A program made the translations under genes and the position numbers. Positions 20,523 through 29,353 of a DNA stretch of 64,000 nucleotides are shown piece after piece (position 1 is the first letter of the stretch; the number at the start of each line of letters is the position of its first letter). The stretch lies in NCBI GenBank assembly GCA_002737365.1, contig NSIL01000004.1, positions 1 through 64,000 on the forward strand, written 5' to 3'. This DNA comes from Acidobacterium sp. (GTDB lineage: Bacteria; Acidobacteriota; Vicinamibacteria; Vicinamibacterales; UBA2999). Under the pieces are notes generated by a model. That model was not told the DNA's origin. It saw nothing but the letters and a program-made list of their open reading frames with translations, and made no database searches.

Positions 20523-21428
20523 ATGGACGCACAACGGACACTCAAACGGCAGATTTCGTGCGCTGGCATCGGGCTTCACTCCGGCCAGAAGGTCACGCTG
20601 ACCCTGAAACCCGCCGCCGCGGACACCGGCATCCGGTTCCGTCGCACGGACTTGGGCGTCGAAATTCCCGCCGCGGTCTCTGAAGTTTCGAGCGTCCAGC
20701 ACGCCACGGTGCTTGGCAAGGCGGGCGCCACGGTCGAAACGGTTGAGCACCTGCTCGCCGCGCTTGTCTCGGCCGGCATCGACAACGTCATCGTCGAGCT
20801 CAATCACAAAGAAGTGCCAATCATGGACGGCAGCAGCGCGCCGTTCCTGTATTTGCTGCAGGAAGCGGGCGTCAAGACGCTCGGTCCGGCGCGCAAGTAT
20901 CTGAAGATTCTCAAGCCGGTCCAGATTGCCAGCGGCGACAAGCGCATTGCCATCTACCCGTCGGATCACTTCAAGGTCAGCTACACCATCAGCTTCGACC
21001 ATCCGCTGCTGCGGCACCAGTCGCGCACGGAACGGATTACCGAAGCCAGCTTTGCCGACAACATCGCCGCCGCGCGCACCTTCGGCTTCCTGAAGGAAGT
21101 GGAATGGCTGCGCCAGAACGGCCTGGCGCTCGGTGGCTCGCTCGAGAATGCCATCGTCATTGGCGACACCGGCGTGCTGAACGCACTGCGATTTGAAGAC
21201 GAGTTTGTTCGCCACAAGATCCTCGACGTGGTCGGCGACCTCGCGCTCGTGGGCCGGCCGATCGTGGGTCACGTCGTCGCGCATCGCGCGGGACATGCCC
21301 TGCACACGAAGCTGGCGGCCGAGATTCTTAACGATCAAGAGGCGTGGTGCCTGGTCGAGGCGCCATCGGCCGTGCCCGAAGGGGCTTTCGATACTGTCGG
21401 CGTGCCCGGAGTGGTGCGCGCACACTAG
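20523..21428 (+). CDS. lpxC: UDP-3-O-acyl-N-acetylglucosamine deacetylase
   Basis: 301 residues. It performs the committed step of lipid A synthesis in the cytoplasm, so the organism makes lipopolysaccharide. Family blocks are CAGIGLHSGQKVTLTLKPA near the N-terminus, the zinc His in VETVEHLLAALVSAGIDN, MDGSSAPF, and the second zinc site in VRHKILDVVGDLALVG (His and Asp). The general-acid His is in AHRAGHALHTKL. The length matches single-domain LpxC. The ATG at 20523 has no clear Shine-Dalgarno. A strong intrinsic terminator follows the gene, so it forms its own transcription unit. Confidence 0.95.
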   Translation: MDAQRTLKRQISCAGIGLHSGQKVTLTLKPAAADTGIRFRRTDLGVEIPAAVSEVSSVQHATVLGKAGATVETVEHLLAALVSAGIDNVIVELNHKEVPIMDGSSAPFLYLLQEAGVKTLGPARKYLKILKPVQIASGDKRIAIYPSDHFKVSYTISFDHPLLRHQSRTERITEASFADNIAAARTFGFLKEVEWLRQNGLALGGSLENAIVIGDTGVLNALRFEDEFVRHKILDVVGDLALVGRPIVGHVVAHRAGHALHTKLAAEILNDQEAWCLVEAPSAVPEGAFDTVGVPGVVRAH

Positions 21429-21458
21429 CTCTCGCTCAACCTCCAATGTGAACGCATT

Positions 21459-21489
21459 AGGCCGCGGGGCGCCCCGCGGCCTTTTTTTT
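21459..21489 (+). terminator. Intrinsic terminator after lpxC
   Basis: A perfect 12-bp GC-rich inverted repeat (AGGCCGCGGGGC against GCCCCGCGGCCT, 21459-21482) is followed by eight T residues (21482-21489). It is the clearest rho-independent terminator in the window. It acts on lpxC and insulates the leaderless deacylase gene 43 bp downstream. Confidence 0.92.
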
Positions 21490-21520
21490 GTGCCGGTGCG
21501 GTCTGTGGGCGGGCGTGCGT

Positions 21521-21526
21521 TATAGT
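21521..21526 (+). promoter_or_regulatory. -10 box (TATAGT) for the leaderless deacylase gene
   Basis: TATAGT ends six bases before the ATG at 21533. No Shine-Dalgarno is present, and the box lies downstream of the lpxC terminator. Confidence 0.6.
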
Positions 21527-21532
21527 CGCGCG

Positions 21533-23122
21533 ATGCGCCGACTCCTTCCGCTCCTGCTGCTGATTCCCGTACTGACGTCCGGCCAGGCGCCGGTCTACGA
21601 CCTGGTGTTGCGCAACGGCCGCATCATCGACGGCACCTCCAGCCCGTGGTACCAGGCCGACCTCGCCATCAAGGGCGACACGATTGTCCGCATCGCGCCG
21701 AGGATCACCGAACCGGCCAGTCGCGTCGTCGATGTCACCGGCCTGGTGGTGGCGCCCGGGTTCATCGACATTCATACCCACGCCCGGCGCGGCATCTTCG
21801 AGGTGCCGACGGCTGACAACTACGTCCGTCAGGGCGTGACGACCCTGATCGAAGGCCCGGACGGCAGTTCGCCGCTGCCGCTGGCGCCGTTTTTCGCCAA
21901 GGTCCAGGCCCTGCGCATCACGCCAAATTTTGCCATGTTCATCGGCCAGGGCACGGTGCGCAGCGAGGTGATGGGCGAGGTCGATCGGCCGGCGACGCGG
22001 GCCGAGCTCGACAAGATGCGGGCGCTCGTCACCCAGGGGATGGAAGAGGGTGCCCTCGGCCTCAGCTCTGGGCTGTTCTACGTGCCCGGCAATTTCACGC
22101 CGACCGAAGAGGTGATCGATCTGGCCAGGATCGCGGGCCGCATGGGCGGCATCTATATCTCGCACATGCGCGACGAAGCCAGGGGCCTCGCCGACAGCGT
22201 GCGCGAGACGATCGCCATCGGCGAGAAGGGCGGCCTGCCGACGCAGATTACGCACCACAAAGTGGTCGGCAAGAAGTACTGGGGTGGTTCGGTGGAAACC
22301 CTGCGGATGGTTGATGAGGCCCGCGCGCGCGGCGTCGACGCCACCATCGACCAGTATCCTTATACCGCCTCGGCGACCAGCATCGGTTCGGCGCTGCTGC
22401 CGGCGTGGGCGCTCGAGGGTGGCCGTGAGTCGACGCTCAAGCGGCTGAAGGACCCAGCCACGCGCGCCAAAATTAAGGCCGAGAGCACGGCGATCATCCG
22501 CGACGAGCGCGGCGGTGGCGACCCCAAGAACGTGTCGGTGTCGGCGTGCCAGTTCGACCCCAAGCTGGCGGGCCAGAACCTGGCGCAGATCACCCAGGGC
22601 CGCGGCCTCGCGGTCACGCTCGAGAACGCGGCCGAGACGACGATGTGGATGGTCGAGCAGGGCGGCTGTGGCGGCATCTTCCACGCCATCGGTGAGGAAG
22701 ATCTGCAGCGCATTCTCGTGCACCCAGCCACCATGATCGGCTCCGACGGTGAGGTGCCGATGTTCGGCCGCGACGTGCCACACCCGCGCAGCTACGGCAC
22801 GTTCGCCCGGGTGCTGGGTCTCTACGTGCGCGACAAGAAGCTGCTGTCGCTCGAAACCGCGGTGCAGAAGATGTCGGCGTTTCCGGCGCAGCGCCTCGGC
22901 TTGAGCGATCGCGGTGTGCTCCGCCAGGGCCTGAAGGCCGACCTCGCGGTGTTCGACGCCGCCACCGTGCGCGATACTGCCACCTTCGAGAAGCCGCACA
23001 GCTACGCCGAAGGCGTCAGTCTTGTTATCGTCAACGGCCAGGTGGCCTTCGAGGGCGGCAAGATGACCGCGGCGCGTCCCGGCCGCGTGCTCTACGGGCC
23101 GTCGCTGCGGACGCGCCCGTGA
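21533..23122 (+). CDS. Secreted N-acyl-D-amino-acid deacylase (amidohydrolase superfamily)
   Basis: 529 residues from ATG at 21533. The frame extends to 21488, but the signal peptide (LLPLLLLIPVLTSGQAP) and the -10 box fix this start. It has the family N-terminus YDLVLRNGRIIDGTSSPWYQ and the metal-binding HTH in FIDIHTHARRG. Later metal ligands are ISHMRDEARG and QITHHKVVG; the C-terminal end has the composite beta-domain (LKADLAVFDAATV). It should free D-amino acids or remove acyl caps from N-acylated amino acids. A pyridoxal-phosphate aminotransferase of the BCAT/D-amino-acid group follows, so the pair may degrade D-amino acids from cell walls. Confidence 0.88.
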   Translation: MRRLLPLLLLIPVLTSGQAPVYDLVLRNGRIIDGTSSPWYQADLAIKGDTIVRIAPRITEPASRVVDVTGLVVAPGFIDIHTHARRGIFEVPTADNYVRQGVTTLIEGPDGSSPLPLAPFFAKVQALRITPNFAMFIGQGTVRSEVMGEVDRPATRAELDKMRALVTQGMEEGALGLSSGLFYVPGNFTPTEEVIDLARIAGRMGGIYISHMRDEARGLADSVRETIAIGEKGGLPTQITHHKVVGKKYWGGSVETLRMVDEARARGVDATIDQYPYTASATSIGSALLPAWALEGGRESTLKRLKDPATRAKIKAESTAIIRDERGGGDPKNVSVSACQFDPKLAGQNLAQITQGRGLAVTLENAAETTMWMVEQGGCGGIFHAIGEEDLQRILVHPATMIGSDGEVPMFGRDVPHPRSYGTFARVLGLYVRDKKLLSLETAVQKMSAFPAQRLGLSDRGVLRQGLKADLAVFDAATVRDTATFEKPHSYAEGVSLVIVNGQVAFEGGKMTAARPGRVLYGPSLRTRP

Positions 23123-23203
23123 AATACCTCCTGCGGGCTGGCCCCGTCATTCGCGGCCGCCGCCTCCCAGCCGCTGCCCCGTGCGTTTCGTTTTTCATCA
23201 TGC

Positions 23204-23209
23204 TAGAGT
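23204..23209 (+). promoter_or_regulatory. -10 box (TAGAGT) for the leaderless aminotransferase gene
   Basis: TAGAGT lies seven bases before the ATG at 23217, with no Shine-Dalgarno. Confidence 0.5.
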
Positions 23210-23216
23210 GGCGCCC

Positions 23217-24209
23217 ATGCCTGCCACCCCTTTCGCTCCGCGGCTGCTGACCAGCGGCGACACGCTCGACGCACTGCGCGCGCTGCGCGAACGGCAGCCG
23301 GTCAAGTACTGGGCGTTTTTTTCCAGCCAGCTCGGTGGCGTCGTCACCGATCCCGCGCTGATGGTGATCCCGTTCGACGATCACATGGTGCATCGCGGCC
23401 ACGGCATCTTCGACACCGCCGGCATCGTGAATGGCCGCATCTACGATCTGGACGCGCACCTCGACCGGTTCGTGCGGTCGGCTGAACGATCGAACCTGGC
23501 CCTCTATGGCAGCCGGGAGCAGATGCGCGAGCTCATCATCAAGACGACGGCGCTCAGCGGCAAGCGGGATGGCTCGATTCGCTACTGGTTGTCGTCGGGC
23601 CCCGGGAGCCTTGAGCTCAGCCCGGCCGCCGGCGCCGAGCCGGGATTCTTTGTCATGATTTTCGCCGGTCTCTCGTATCCCGAACGCTGGTCCACTGAGG
23701 GGTTGCGGGTGATGACCACGACGTTTCCGATCAAGCCGCCGCTCTATGCCATCACCAAGAGCACCAATTACCTGCCCAACGTGCTGATGCAGATGGAAGC
23801 CAAGCAGGCCGGGCTCGACAACGGCGTGTTCCTGGATGCTTCGGGCAATGTCGGTGAGAGCTCGAACATGAACGTCGCGTTCGTGACGACGGATGGCGTG
23901 CTTCGGCATCCGAAATTCGATCACATCCTGTCGGGCTGCACCTCGCTGCGGTTGCTGGAACTGGCGCCCGCACTGGTCGAGCTTGGCCTGATCGCGGGCG
24001 TCGAGGTGTGTGACATTCCCGCGGCCGACGCGCGGGCCGCGCGCGAGATGATGCTGATCGGCAGCTCGATCAAGGTGGCGTCGATCGTGGAATGGGATGG
24101 GGCGAAGATTGGCGACGGCCGCCCCGGTGGCATCGCCAAGGCCCTGCTGGCACGGCTGGAAGAAGACATGCGCACGGATCGCGATCGCCTGACCGACGTG
24201 CCGTACTAA
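23217..24209 (+). CDS. Class IV aminotransferase (BCAT / D-amino-acid transaminase group)
   Basis: 330 residues from ATG at 23217, chosen over an upstream in-frame ATG at 23181 because a -10 box lies between the two. Fold-type IV PLP enzyme features are MVHRGHGIFDTAGIVNGRIYDLDAHLDRF near the start (partly: HGIFDTAGIVNGRIYDLD), the Schiff-base Lys in YAITKSTNYLPNVLMQ and GNVGESSNMNVAFV for phosphate binding. Candidate activities are branched-chain transaminase, D-alanine transaminase or aminodeoxychorismate lyase. The preceding D-aminoacylase makes a D-amino acid role plausible, but the substrate is not decided by sequence. Confidence 0.85.
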   Translation: MPATPFAPRLLTSGDTLDALRALRERQPVKYWAFFSSQLGGVVTDPALMVIPFDDHMVHRGHGIFDTAGIVNGRIYDLDAHLDRFVRSAERSNLALYGSREQMRELIIKTTALSGKRDGSIRYWLSSGPGSLELSPAAGAEPGFFVMIFAGLSYPERWSTEGLRVMTTTFPIKPPLYAITKSTNYLPNVLMQMEAKQAGLDNGVFLDASGNVGESSNMNVAFVTTDGVLRHPKFDHILSGCTSLRLLELAPALVELGLIAGVEVCDIPAADARAAREMMLIGSSIKVASIVEWDGAKIGDGRPGGIAKALLARLEEDMRTDRDRLTDVPY

Positions 24210-24327
24210 GAGGCGCCAAGGCGGCATCAGGATGAGGTAGACTCACCCTGCGAGGCGCCGCCCCCCCCCGGACCGCGGCATCGTCTCCCCACCCGCCCGG
24301 GTGCGTCCGGGCCGACAAGGATTCCGC

Positions 24328-24669
24328 ATGCAGATCAACGAACGCACCGTCGGCGACATCACCGTTCTGGACCTTCAGGGCAAACTCACGATCGATGACG
24401 GCGCGACGCTGTTGCGCGACAAGGTCGCCAGCGTCGTGTTCCAGGGTCGGACCAAGGTCATCCTGAACCTCGCGGGCGTTGGCTACATGGACAGCGGCGG
24501 CTTGGGCGAACTGGTTCGCTGCTCGATGGCGGCACGCAAGGTGAACGGCGCGGTCAAACTCGCCAACCTGACCAGCCGCATCACCGATTTGCTGACCATC
24601 ACCAAGTTGCTGACCGTGTTCGACACGTTCGACTCCGAAGAGCAGGCCCTGGCCAGCTTCAGTAAGTAA
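24328..24669 (+). CDS. STAS-domain anti-sigma factor antagonist-like protein
   Basis: 113 residues from ATG at 24328. A single STAS domain of the SpoIIAA/RsbV type: TVGDITVLDLQGKLTIDDG at the start and VGYMDSGGLGELVRC around the usual phosphorylatable Ser. Antagonists of this type bind anti-sigma kinases to release sigma factors, or act as switches for phosphatases. No kinase or phosphatase gene lies nearby, so the partner is unknown. The leader (about 80 nt after a TAGACT box near 24237) includes a run of nine C residues. A second, broken STAS gene lies at 39995-40263. Confidence 0.88.
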   Translation: MQINERTVGDITVLDLQGKLTIDDGATLLRDKVASVVFQGRTKVILNLAGVGYMDSGGLGELVRCSMAARKVNGAVKLANLTSRITDLLTITKLLTVFDTFDSEEQALASFSK

Positions 24670-24741
24670 CGCGCACGCGGTATTTCACGACCGTCGTGCC
24701 GTCAGCCGGGATGGTAGGATTTGGGCGTCAGGAGATCGCCT

Positions 24742-26064
24742 ATGACCCGCCTTGTGACGTTTGCCGCCGCCTTTTTACTGTTCGTCAGCCTCGCCGACCC
24801 GCGGCCCTCGGCCCAGGGCGGCTCTTTGGCCGCTCAGGCCGGCGCCGACGCGGCGCTGGTGGCCAAGGCCAAGGGCATCCACGAGCGCGTCATCACGCTC
24901 GATACGCACGACGACATCAATCCGGATAACTTCACCCGCCAGCAGAACTATACCCAGCGCCTTGAGACCCAGGTCAATCTGCCGAAGATGGTCGAGGGCG
25001 GCCTCGATGCCTCGTTCTTCATCGTTTACGTCGGCCAGGGGCCGCTGACGCCAGAAGGCTACGACGGCGCCTATAAGCAGGCGGTCGCCAAGTTCGACGC
25101 CGTGCATCACCTGACCAAGGAAATTGCGCCGGGCCAGATCGAGCTGGCGCTGACCGCCGCCGATGTGAATCGGATCGCCAAGTCGGGCAAGAAGGTCGCG
25201 CTGATCGGCATCGAGAACGCCTACTCACTCGGCACCGACATCACGCGCGTGAAAGAGTTCTACGACCGCGGCGGCCGTTACATGTCGCTCGCGCACAACG
25301 GCCACAGCCAGCTCGCTGACTCCAACACTGGCGAGCGTGACGGCAAGTGGCTGCACAACGGCTTGAGCGAGCTGGGCCAGCAGGCGATTGACGAGATGAA
25401 CAAGTGGGGCATCATGGTCGACCTGTCGCACCCGTCGAAGGCTGCCAACCTGCAGGCGATCGCCCTGTCGAAGGCGCCGGTCATCGCCTCGCACTCCGCG
25501 GCGCGCGCGCTCGCCGACCACAGCCGCAACATGGATGATGAACAGTTGCTGGCGTTGAAGAAGAACGGCGGCGTGATCCAGACGGTGGCGTTTGCCAGCT
25601 ACGTGAAGGTCAACAAGCCCGATTCGCCCGAGCGCACGGCGGCCATTCTCGCCCTGCGGAAGACCGTCGGCCTCAGTGCTCCCGGCGGCGGCGGTGGTGG
25701 CGGCGGCCGAGGCGGCCTCAACGCGCTGTCGCCTGAGCAGCGCGCCAAGTTCGATGCTGGCGTGGCCGACATCGACAAAAAGACCCCCGGCGATCCGCGG
25801 GCGACGGTCGCCGATTTCGTCAACCACATCGATTACCTCGTCAAGAAGATCGGCCTCGAGCACGTCGGCATCTCGTCGGATTTCGACGGCGGTGGTGGCG
25901 TGACCGGCTGGAACGGCGCCGAAGAGACGTTCAACGTGACGCTCGAGCTGGTGCGGCGCGGCTACACCGAAGAGCAGATCGGCAAGATCTGGAGCGGCAA
26001 CCTGCTGCGCGTGATGGCCGACGTCGAGAAGGTCGCAAAGCAGATCCAGTCGGGGCGCCACTAG
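24742..26064 (+). CDS. Secreted membrane dipeptidase (M19, renal dipeptidase family)
   Basis: 440 residues from ATG at 24742 with Shine-Dalgarno AGGAG (24730-24734) and signal peptide (LVTFAAAFLLFVSLADPRPSAQ, partly: FAAAFLLFVSLAD). M19 features are the zinc ligands in LDTHDDINPDNF and GIENAYSLG, then YMSLAHNGHSQLADS, SHPSKAANLQAIA, VIASHSAARALADHSRN and the late GISSDFDGGGG. Relative to the family, a Gly-rich insertion (about eight Gly, residues ~315-325) interrupts the region before LNALSPEQ. It should split dipeptides in the periplasm. moxR starts immediately after its stop codon, so it may head that operon. Confidence 0.92.
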   Translation: MTRLVTFAAAFLLFVSLADPRPSAQGGSLAAQAGADAALVAKAKGIHERVITLDTHDDINPDNFTRQQNYTQRLETQVNLPKMVEGGLDASFFIVYVGQGPLTPEGYDGAYKQAVAKFDAVHHLTKEIAPGQIELALTAADVNRIAKSGKKVALIGIENAYSLGTDITRVKEFYDRGGRYMSLAHNGHSQLADSNTGERDGKWLHNGLSELGQQAIDEMNKWGIMVDLSHPSKAANLQAIALSKAPVIASHSAARALADHSRNMDDEQLLALKKNGGVIQTVAFASYVKVNKPDSPERTAAILALRKTVGLSAPGGGGGGGGRGGLNALSPEQRAKFDAGVADIDKKTPGDPRATVADFVNHIDYLVKKIGLEHVGISSDFDGGGGVTGWNGAEETFNVTLELVRRGYTEEQIGKIWSGNLLRVMADVEKVAKQIQSGRH

Positions 26065-27105
26065 GTGCACGCGGAGCTCCAGGAGGCGATTGACTTTCAC
26101 GTCGCGGTCATCGCCGAAGGCAGCAAGGCCCTGGTCGGCTACGACACCGCGAAGGCGGTGGCGAACGTGGTCTTGCTGTCCGAGATTCCGACGACCTATG
26201 ACAAGCGCTCGGAGCGCCAGGTCAACGCCGGTAACCTGTTGCTGAGGGGGGTCCCGGGAGTCGGCAAGACGTTTTTCGGCGTGATCCTGTCGGCGATCAG
26301 CGATGCCAAGTTTGCGCGCATCCAGGGCCGCGCCGACCTGCAGCCGACCGAGGTGGTGGGCTTCCAGATGATCAACCCGTCAACTGGCGAGCTGGTGACC
26401 GAGTTTGGTCCGATGGCGTCGGCAGAGGTGATCCTGCTGGACGAGATCAACCGCATCCCCCTGAAGTCGCAAAGCGCGTTTCTCGAAGCGCTGCAGGATC
26501 GCACCATCACCGTTGGCAAGATGACCTACGAGCTGCCGACGTTTAGTTTTGCGATTGCCACCATGAACCCGGTGGAGTTAGGGCAGGGCACGTTTCCGCT
26601 CTCGGAAGCCGCCACCGACCGCTTCGCCGCCATGATCAACATCGGCTACCTGCCGCCCGAAGAAGAAGAGAAGCTGGTGAACTTCGACTTCAAGCAGGTG
26701 AGGCTCAACCCGTTGCTGTCGAAGGAGCGGATTGTCCAGTTGCGAGCGGTGATCAGCAAGGGTGTGTTTCTCCACGATCGGCTCGGCCGCTACATTCAGC
26801 GACTGGTGGCGGCGACGCGGCCGTACAATGAAGACACCGACTGGCGGCACCACTCCGCGTCGGACCTGGTGGAGCGGGGGGTGGACCTGGGCGCTTCGCC
26901 CCGCGCGATCATCTGCTGGAGCCGGCTGGCCAAAGTCTGGGCGCTGCTGCAGCACCGGCGGGCCGAGGTCTATCCCGAAGACATCCAGGAGCTCGCGCCG
27001 TTTGTGCTGGGCCATCGCATCTGGCTGGGGCCGCACGCGGCGGCTCATGGCCTGACGGCCGAGGCGGTGATTCGCGACGTCATCGCGCAGGTGCCGGTGC
27101 CATGA
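26065..27105 (+). CDS. MoxR-family AAA+ ATPase
   Basis: 346 residues. It starts with GTG directly after the stop of the dipeptidase gene. Walker A is LRGVPGVGKTFF, Walker B LLDEINR, sensor 1 IATMNP. MoxR proteins work as chaperones with von Willebrand factor A (VWA) partners to activate or insert cofactors into enzymes. Here four genes follow in a tight chain with overlaps: an Ig/membrane protein, a VWA protein, a small anchored protein and another VWA protein. That is the order mxaR-A-C-K-L of methanol dehydrogenase maturation clusters. The usual DUF58 gene (mxaS) is missing. A general MoxR/Bat cluster is the alternative reading. Confidence 0.9.
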   Translation: MHAELQEAIDFHVAVIAEGSKALVGYDTAKAVANVVLLSEIPTTYDKRSERQVNAGNLLLRGVPGVGKTFFGVILSAISDAKFARIQGRADLQPTEVVGFQMINPSTGELVTEFGPMASAEVILLDEINRIPLKSQSAFLEALQDRTITVGKMTYELPTFSFAIATMNPVELGQGTFPLSEAATDRFAAMINIGYLPPEEEEKLVNFDFKQVRLNPLLSKERIVQLRAVISKGVFLHDRLGRYIQRLVAATRPYNEDTDWRHHSASDLVERGVDLGASPRAIICWSRLAKVWALLQHRRAEVYPEDIQELAPFVLGHRIWLGPHAAAHGLTAEAVIRDVIAQVPVP

Positions 27106-28259
27106 AAACGATTCTGGTGATCGTGGCGCTGATGCTTCCGGCGGTGGCACCGGCGCAAGGTGTGGACCCGATTCGCTGCTGGTGGCAGTCAAGCGCCGGG
27201 GCGATCACCATCGGTGAATCGTTTGACGTGGTGTTGACGTGTGCCGTGATTGAGACTGCGTCGATGCAAGTCGTGGCTGACGAATCGCGGCTTGGGGTTG
27301 CCTCCATCCAGATGGCACCGTTCGAGATTCTTGGTGGCTCGCATCCGGCCGACGCGCACCGCGACCAACGCCGGTTCTTTCAGTATCACTACCAGTTGCG
27401 GTTGATTGGCGCCGACGCTATTGGTCGAGATGTCAACGTGCCGGCGCTGCAGATTCCGTATCGCGTGCACAGTCGCGTCGGCGCAGCCGCCGCGCTCGAG
27501 GGCCGCGACCTCACCTACCTGATGCCGGCGCTGCCGATCAAGGTGCTGTCGTTGGTGCCCAGGGAGGCCATCGACATCCGCGATGGTTCGGATGCGAGCC
27601 TGGGCGCGGTCGAGTCGTTGCGGTTCCGCAGCAGCCTGTTTCAGATCCTGGCGGTCGCCTTCGGTGCGATGGCTGCGGTGATGGCCGTCATGGCGCTGAT
27701 GCCGTTGACCCGCGGCACCGGCAAGGCTGGTGTCGTCGAGAGCGACCGTCTGCCGGACCGCGCGGTGGCACGGCATGCCGCTCGTGCCTTGACCGAGGCT
27801 CAGGCGGCCGCGACGGGCGATGGGTGGACGGACGAAGCCGTGGCGAAGGCGCTGGCGTCGGTGCGCGTGATCGCGGCCCTGGCGATCTGCCAACCCGTGA
27901 GCGAGAAGATTCTGGCCGCCACGGCGCCGGTGCCTGAAGGCCGGCTTGCGGTCAGTCACGGCTGGCTGAGAACACGCCGAGCGTCAGTGTCGAGCCCGGT
28001 GACCGCCGCTGATCTGGCCAAGTCGCTGACGCATCGGCAACACCTTGCAGGCCTGCAGTCGGCGCTGACCGACCTGACGGCGGCGTTGTATCGACAGACG
28101 CCGAGCCGCGATGCGGTGACCCTGAACGAGGCCGTGCGGCACGGTCTCGAAGTGGCGGATGATCTGCAACGCGACCGCAGCGCTTGGAGCCGCCTTCGCC
28201 AAGGCTTCCCCCTTCGCCGCGGCTACGGGGGACGGGTCGGCGGCCAAGGCGCATCATGA
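27102..28259 (+). CDS. MxaA-like / BatD-like periplasmic-facing membrane protein
   Basis: 385 residues, ATG in a 4-bp overlap with moxR. A signal peptide (ILVIVALMLPAVAPAQG) precedes a beta-rich extracytoplasmic domain (~20-170; e.g. ITIGESFDVVLTCAV, then FFQYHYQLRLIG). One membrane helix lies at ~183-205 (ILAVAFGAMAAVMAVMALM), followed by an alpha-helical cytoplasmic part. Position after moxR, length and topology match MxaA, which acts in metal insertion into PQQ methanol dehydrogenase; BatD is the other candidate. The sequence itself is too divergent for a firm name. Confidence 0.6.
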   Translation: MKTILVIVALMLPAVAPAQGVDPIRCWWQSSAGAITIGESFDVVLTCAVIETASMQVVADESRLGVASIQMAPFEILGGSHPADAHRDQRRFFQYHYQLRLIGADAIGRDVNVPALQIPYRVHSRVGAAAALEGRDLTYLMPALPIKVLSLVPREAIDIRDGSDASLGAVESLRFRSSLFQILAVAFGAMAAVMAVMALMPLTRGTGKAGVVESDRLPDRAVARHAARALTEAQAAATGDGWTDEAVAKALASVRVIAALAICQPVSEKILAATAPVPEGRLAVSHGWLRTRRASVSSPVTAADLAKSLTHRQHLAGLQSALTDLTAALYRQTPSRDAVTLNEAVRHGLEVADDLQRDRSAWSRLRQGFPLRRGYGGRVGGQGAS

Positions 28260-29353
28260 TCTCGGCGCTGACCGCGGTGGCCCAGTCGGTGGCTGCTGAG
28301 TGGGCGGTGTTTGATTTCGCCGGCTTGCAGTTCTGGCGTCGCGATACCGGCCGCCTGGCCCTGCTCGCCGTCGCCGGCATCGCGATCCTGATGCTGCTGC
28401 TCCGCGCCGCGGCCGCCCGCAAACCCGGACACCATCAAATCATCCTGCCGGCGTTACTGCGCTCGATGCCAGGCGCGCGCCTGGCTTGGACGCGTCACCT
28501 GCCGGTGGTGCTGTTTGTCGCCGCACTGCCGGCCGCATTGCTGGCGTTTGCCGATCCGTTTTCGTCGCTGGTGGTCGAGAACGTCACTTATCCCGGCCGT
28601 CGCATCAGCCTGATGATCGACGCGTCCGACAGCATGCAGACCGCGTTCACGGCCGCCACGCTCAATACCCGCAACACCGTGCAGCCGGCCTTCTTCACGA
28701 CCATCGCCGCCGCCGAGCGGTTCGTGCACTTGCGGCGCAAGGGCCGCCATCGAGATTTGATGGCGCTGGTTGAGTTCGGCAGCCGCGCCTACGTTATTAC
28801 GCCGTTCACCAGCGACTATGACAACCTGTTATTGAGCATGTCGCTGATTGGCGATCCGGTGGAGTTTTCGCAGTTCCCAGAGTCGGGCACCGTCATTGCG
28901 AGCGCGCTCGAGGAGAGCATCGAGATCTTCAAGGCCTTCAACTATCTCGAGGCCTCGGGCAACCTGATGGTGATCTTCACCGATGGCGAAGACACCACGT
29001 CGATTGTCCACGGCCGCAGCCTAGACGACATCCTGAAGAGTGCGGTCGACAACAAGATCCCGTTGTTCTTTGTCCGCACCAACTACAACAAAGAGTTCGG
29101 CGAAGGCATTCCCGACGCGAAGTGGCAGGCCGCGGTCGAGAAGACTGGCGGCCGCTACTACGTGGCCAAGAACGAGGCCAGCCTGATCGCCGCCGTCGAA
29201 GACATCGATCGCGAGGCCCTCGGCACCATCGAGACGCGCCAGTATTCGAGTCAGCAATCCCGCTTCAGTCTGTTTGCGCTCACCGCCGCCGTGCTGTGGA
29301 CATCAGCCGCCGGTCTCAAGCTCGCGACGCCCTGGTTTGGAAAATTGCCATGA
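28256..29353 (+). CDS. VWA-domain membrane protein, MxaC-like
   Basis: 365 residues from ATG at 28256, overlapping the previous stop (ATGA). Two hydrophobic segments (~45-65 LALLAVAGIAILMLLL; ~85-105 LPVVLFVAALPAALLAF) precede a VWA domain. The MIDAS metal site is DASDS in SLMIDASDSMQ, with MVIFTDGEDTT later. A final helix lies near the C-terminus (LFALTAAVLWTSAAGL). The topology and place between the MxaA-like and MxaK-like genes fit MxaC. It should interact with the MoxR ATPase and present a substrate protein. Confidence 0.75.
   Translation: MISALTAVAQSVAAEWAVFDFAGLQFWRRDTGRLALLAVAGIAILMLLLRAAAARKPGHHQIILPALLRSMPGARLAWTRHLPVVLFVAALPAALLAFADPFSSLVVENVTYPGRRISLMIDASDSMQTAFTAATLNTRNTVQPAFFTTIAAAERFVHLRRKGRHRDLMALVEFGSRAYVITPFTSDYDNLLLSMSLIGDPVEFSQFPESGTVIASALEESIEIFKAFNYLEASGNLMVIFTDGEDTTSIVHGRSLDDILKSAVDNKIPLFFVRTNYNKEFGEGIPDAKWQAAVEKTGGRYYVAKNEASLIAAVEDIDREALGTIETRQYSSQQSRFSLFALTAAVLWTSAAGLKLATPWFGKLP

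Noticed and set aside
20341-20541. A minus-strand frame of 66 residues between uvrA and lpxC
   Set aside because: It looks protein-like in places but has no recognisable domain, no ribosome site and overlaps the lpxC start.
24258-24266. Run of nine C residues before the STAS gene
   Set aside because: A single homopolymer in a GC-rich leader; no slippage-dependent frame is affected.
25684-25715. Gly-rich codon run in the M19 dipeptidase as a possible tandem repeat
   Set aside because: It is a short low-complexity loop in one protein with no copies elsewhere.
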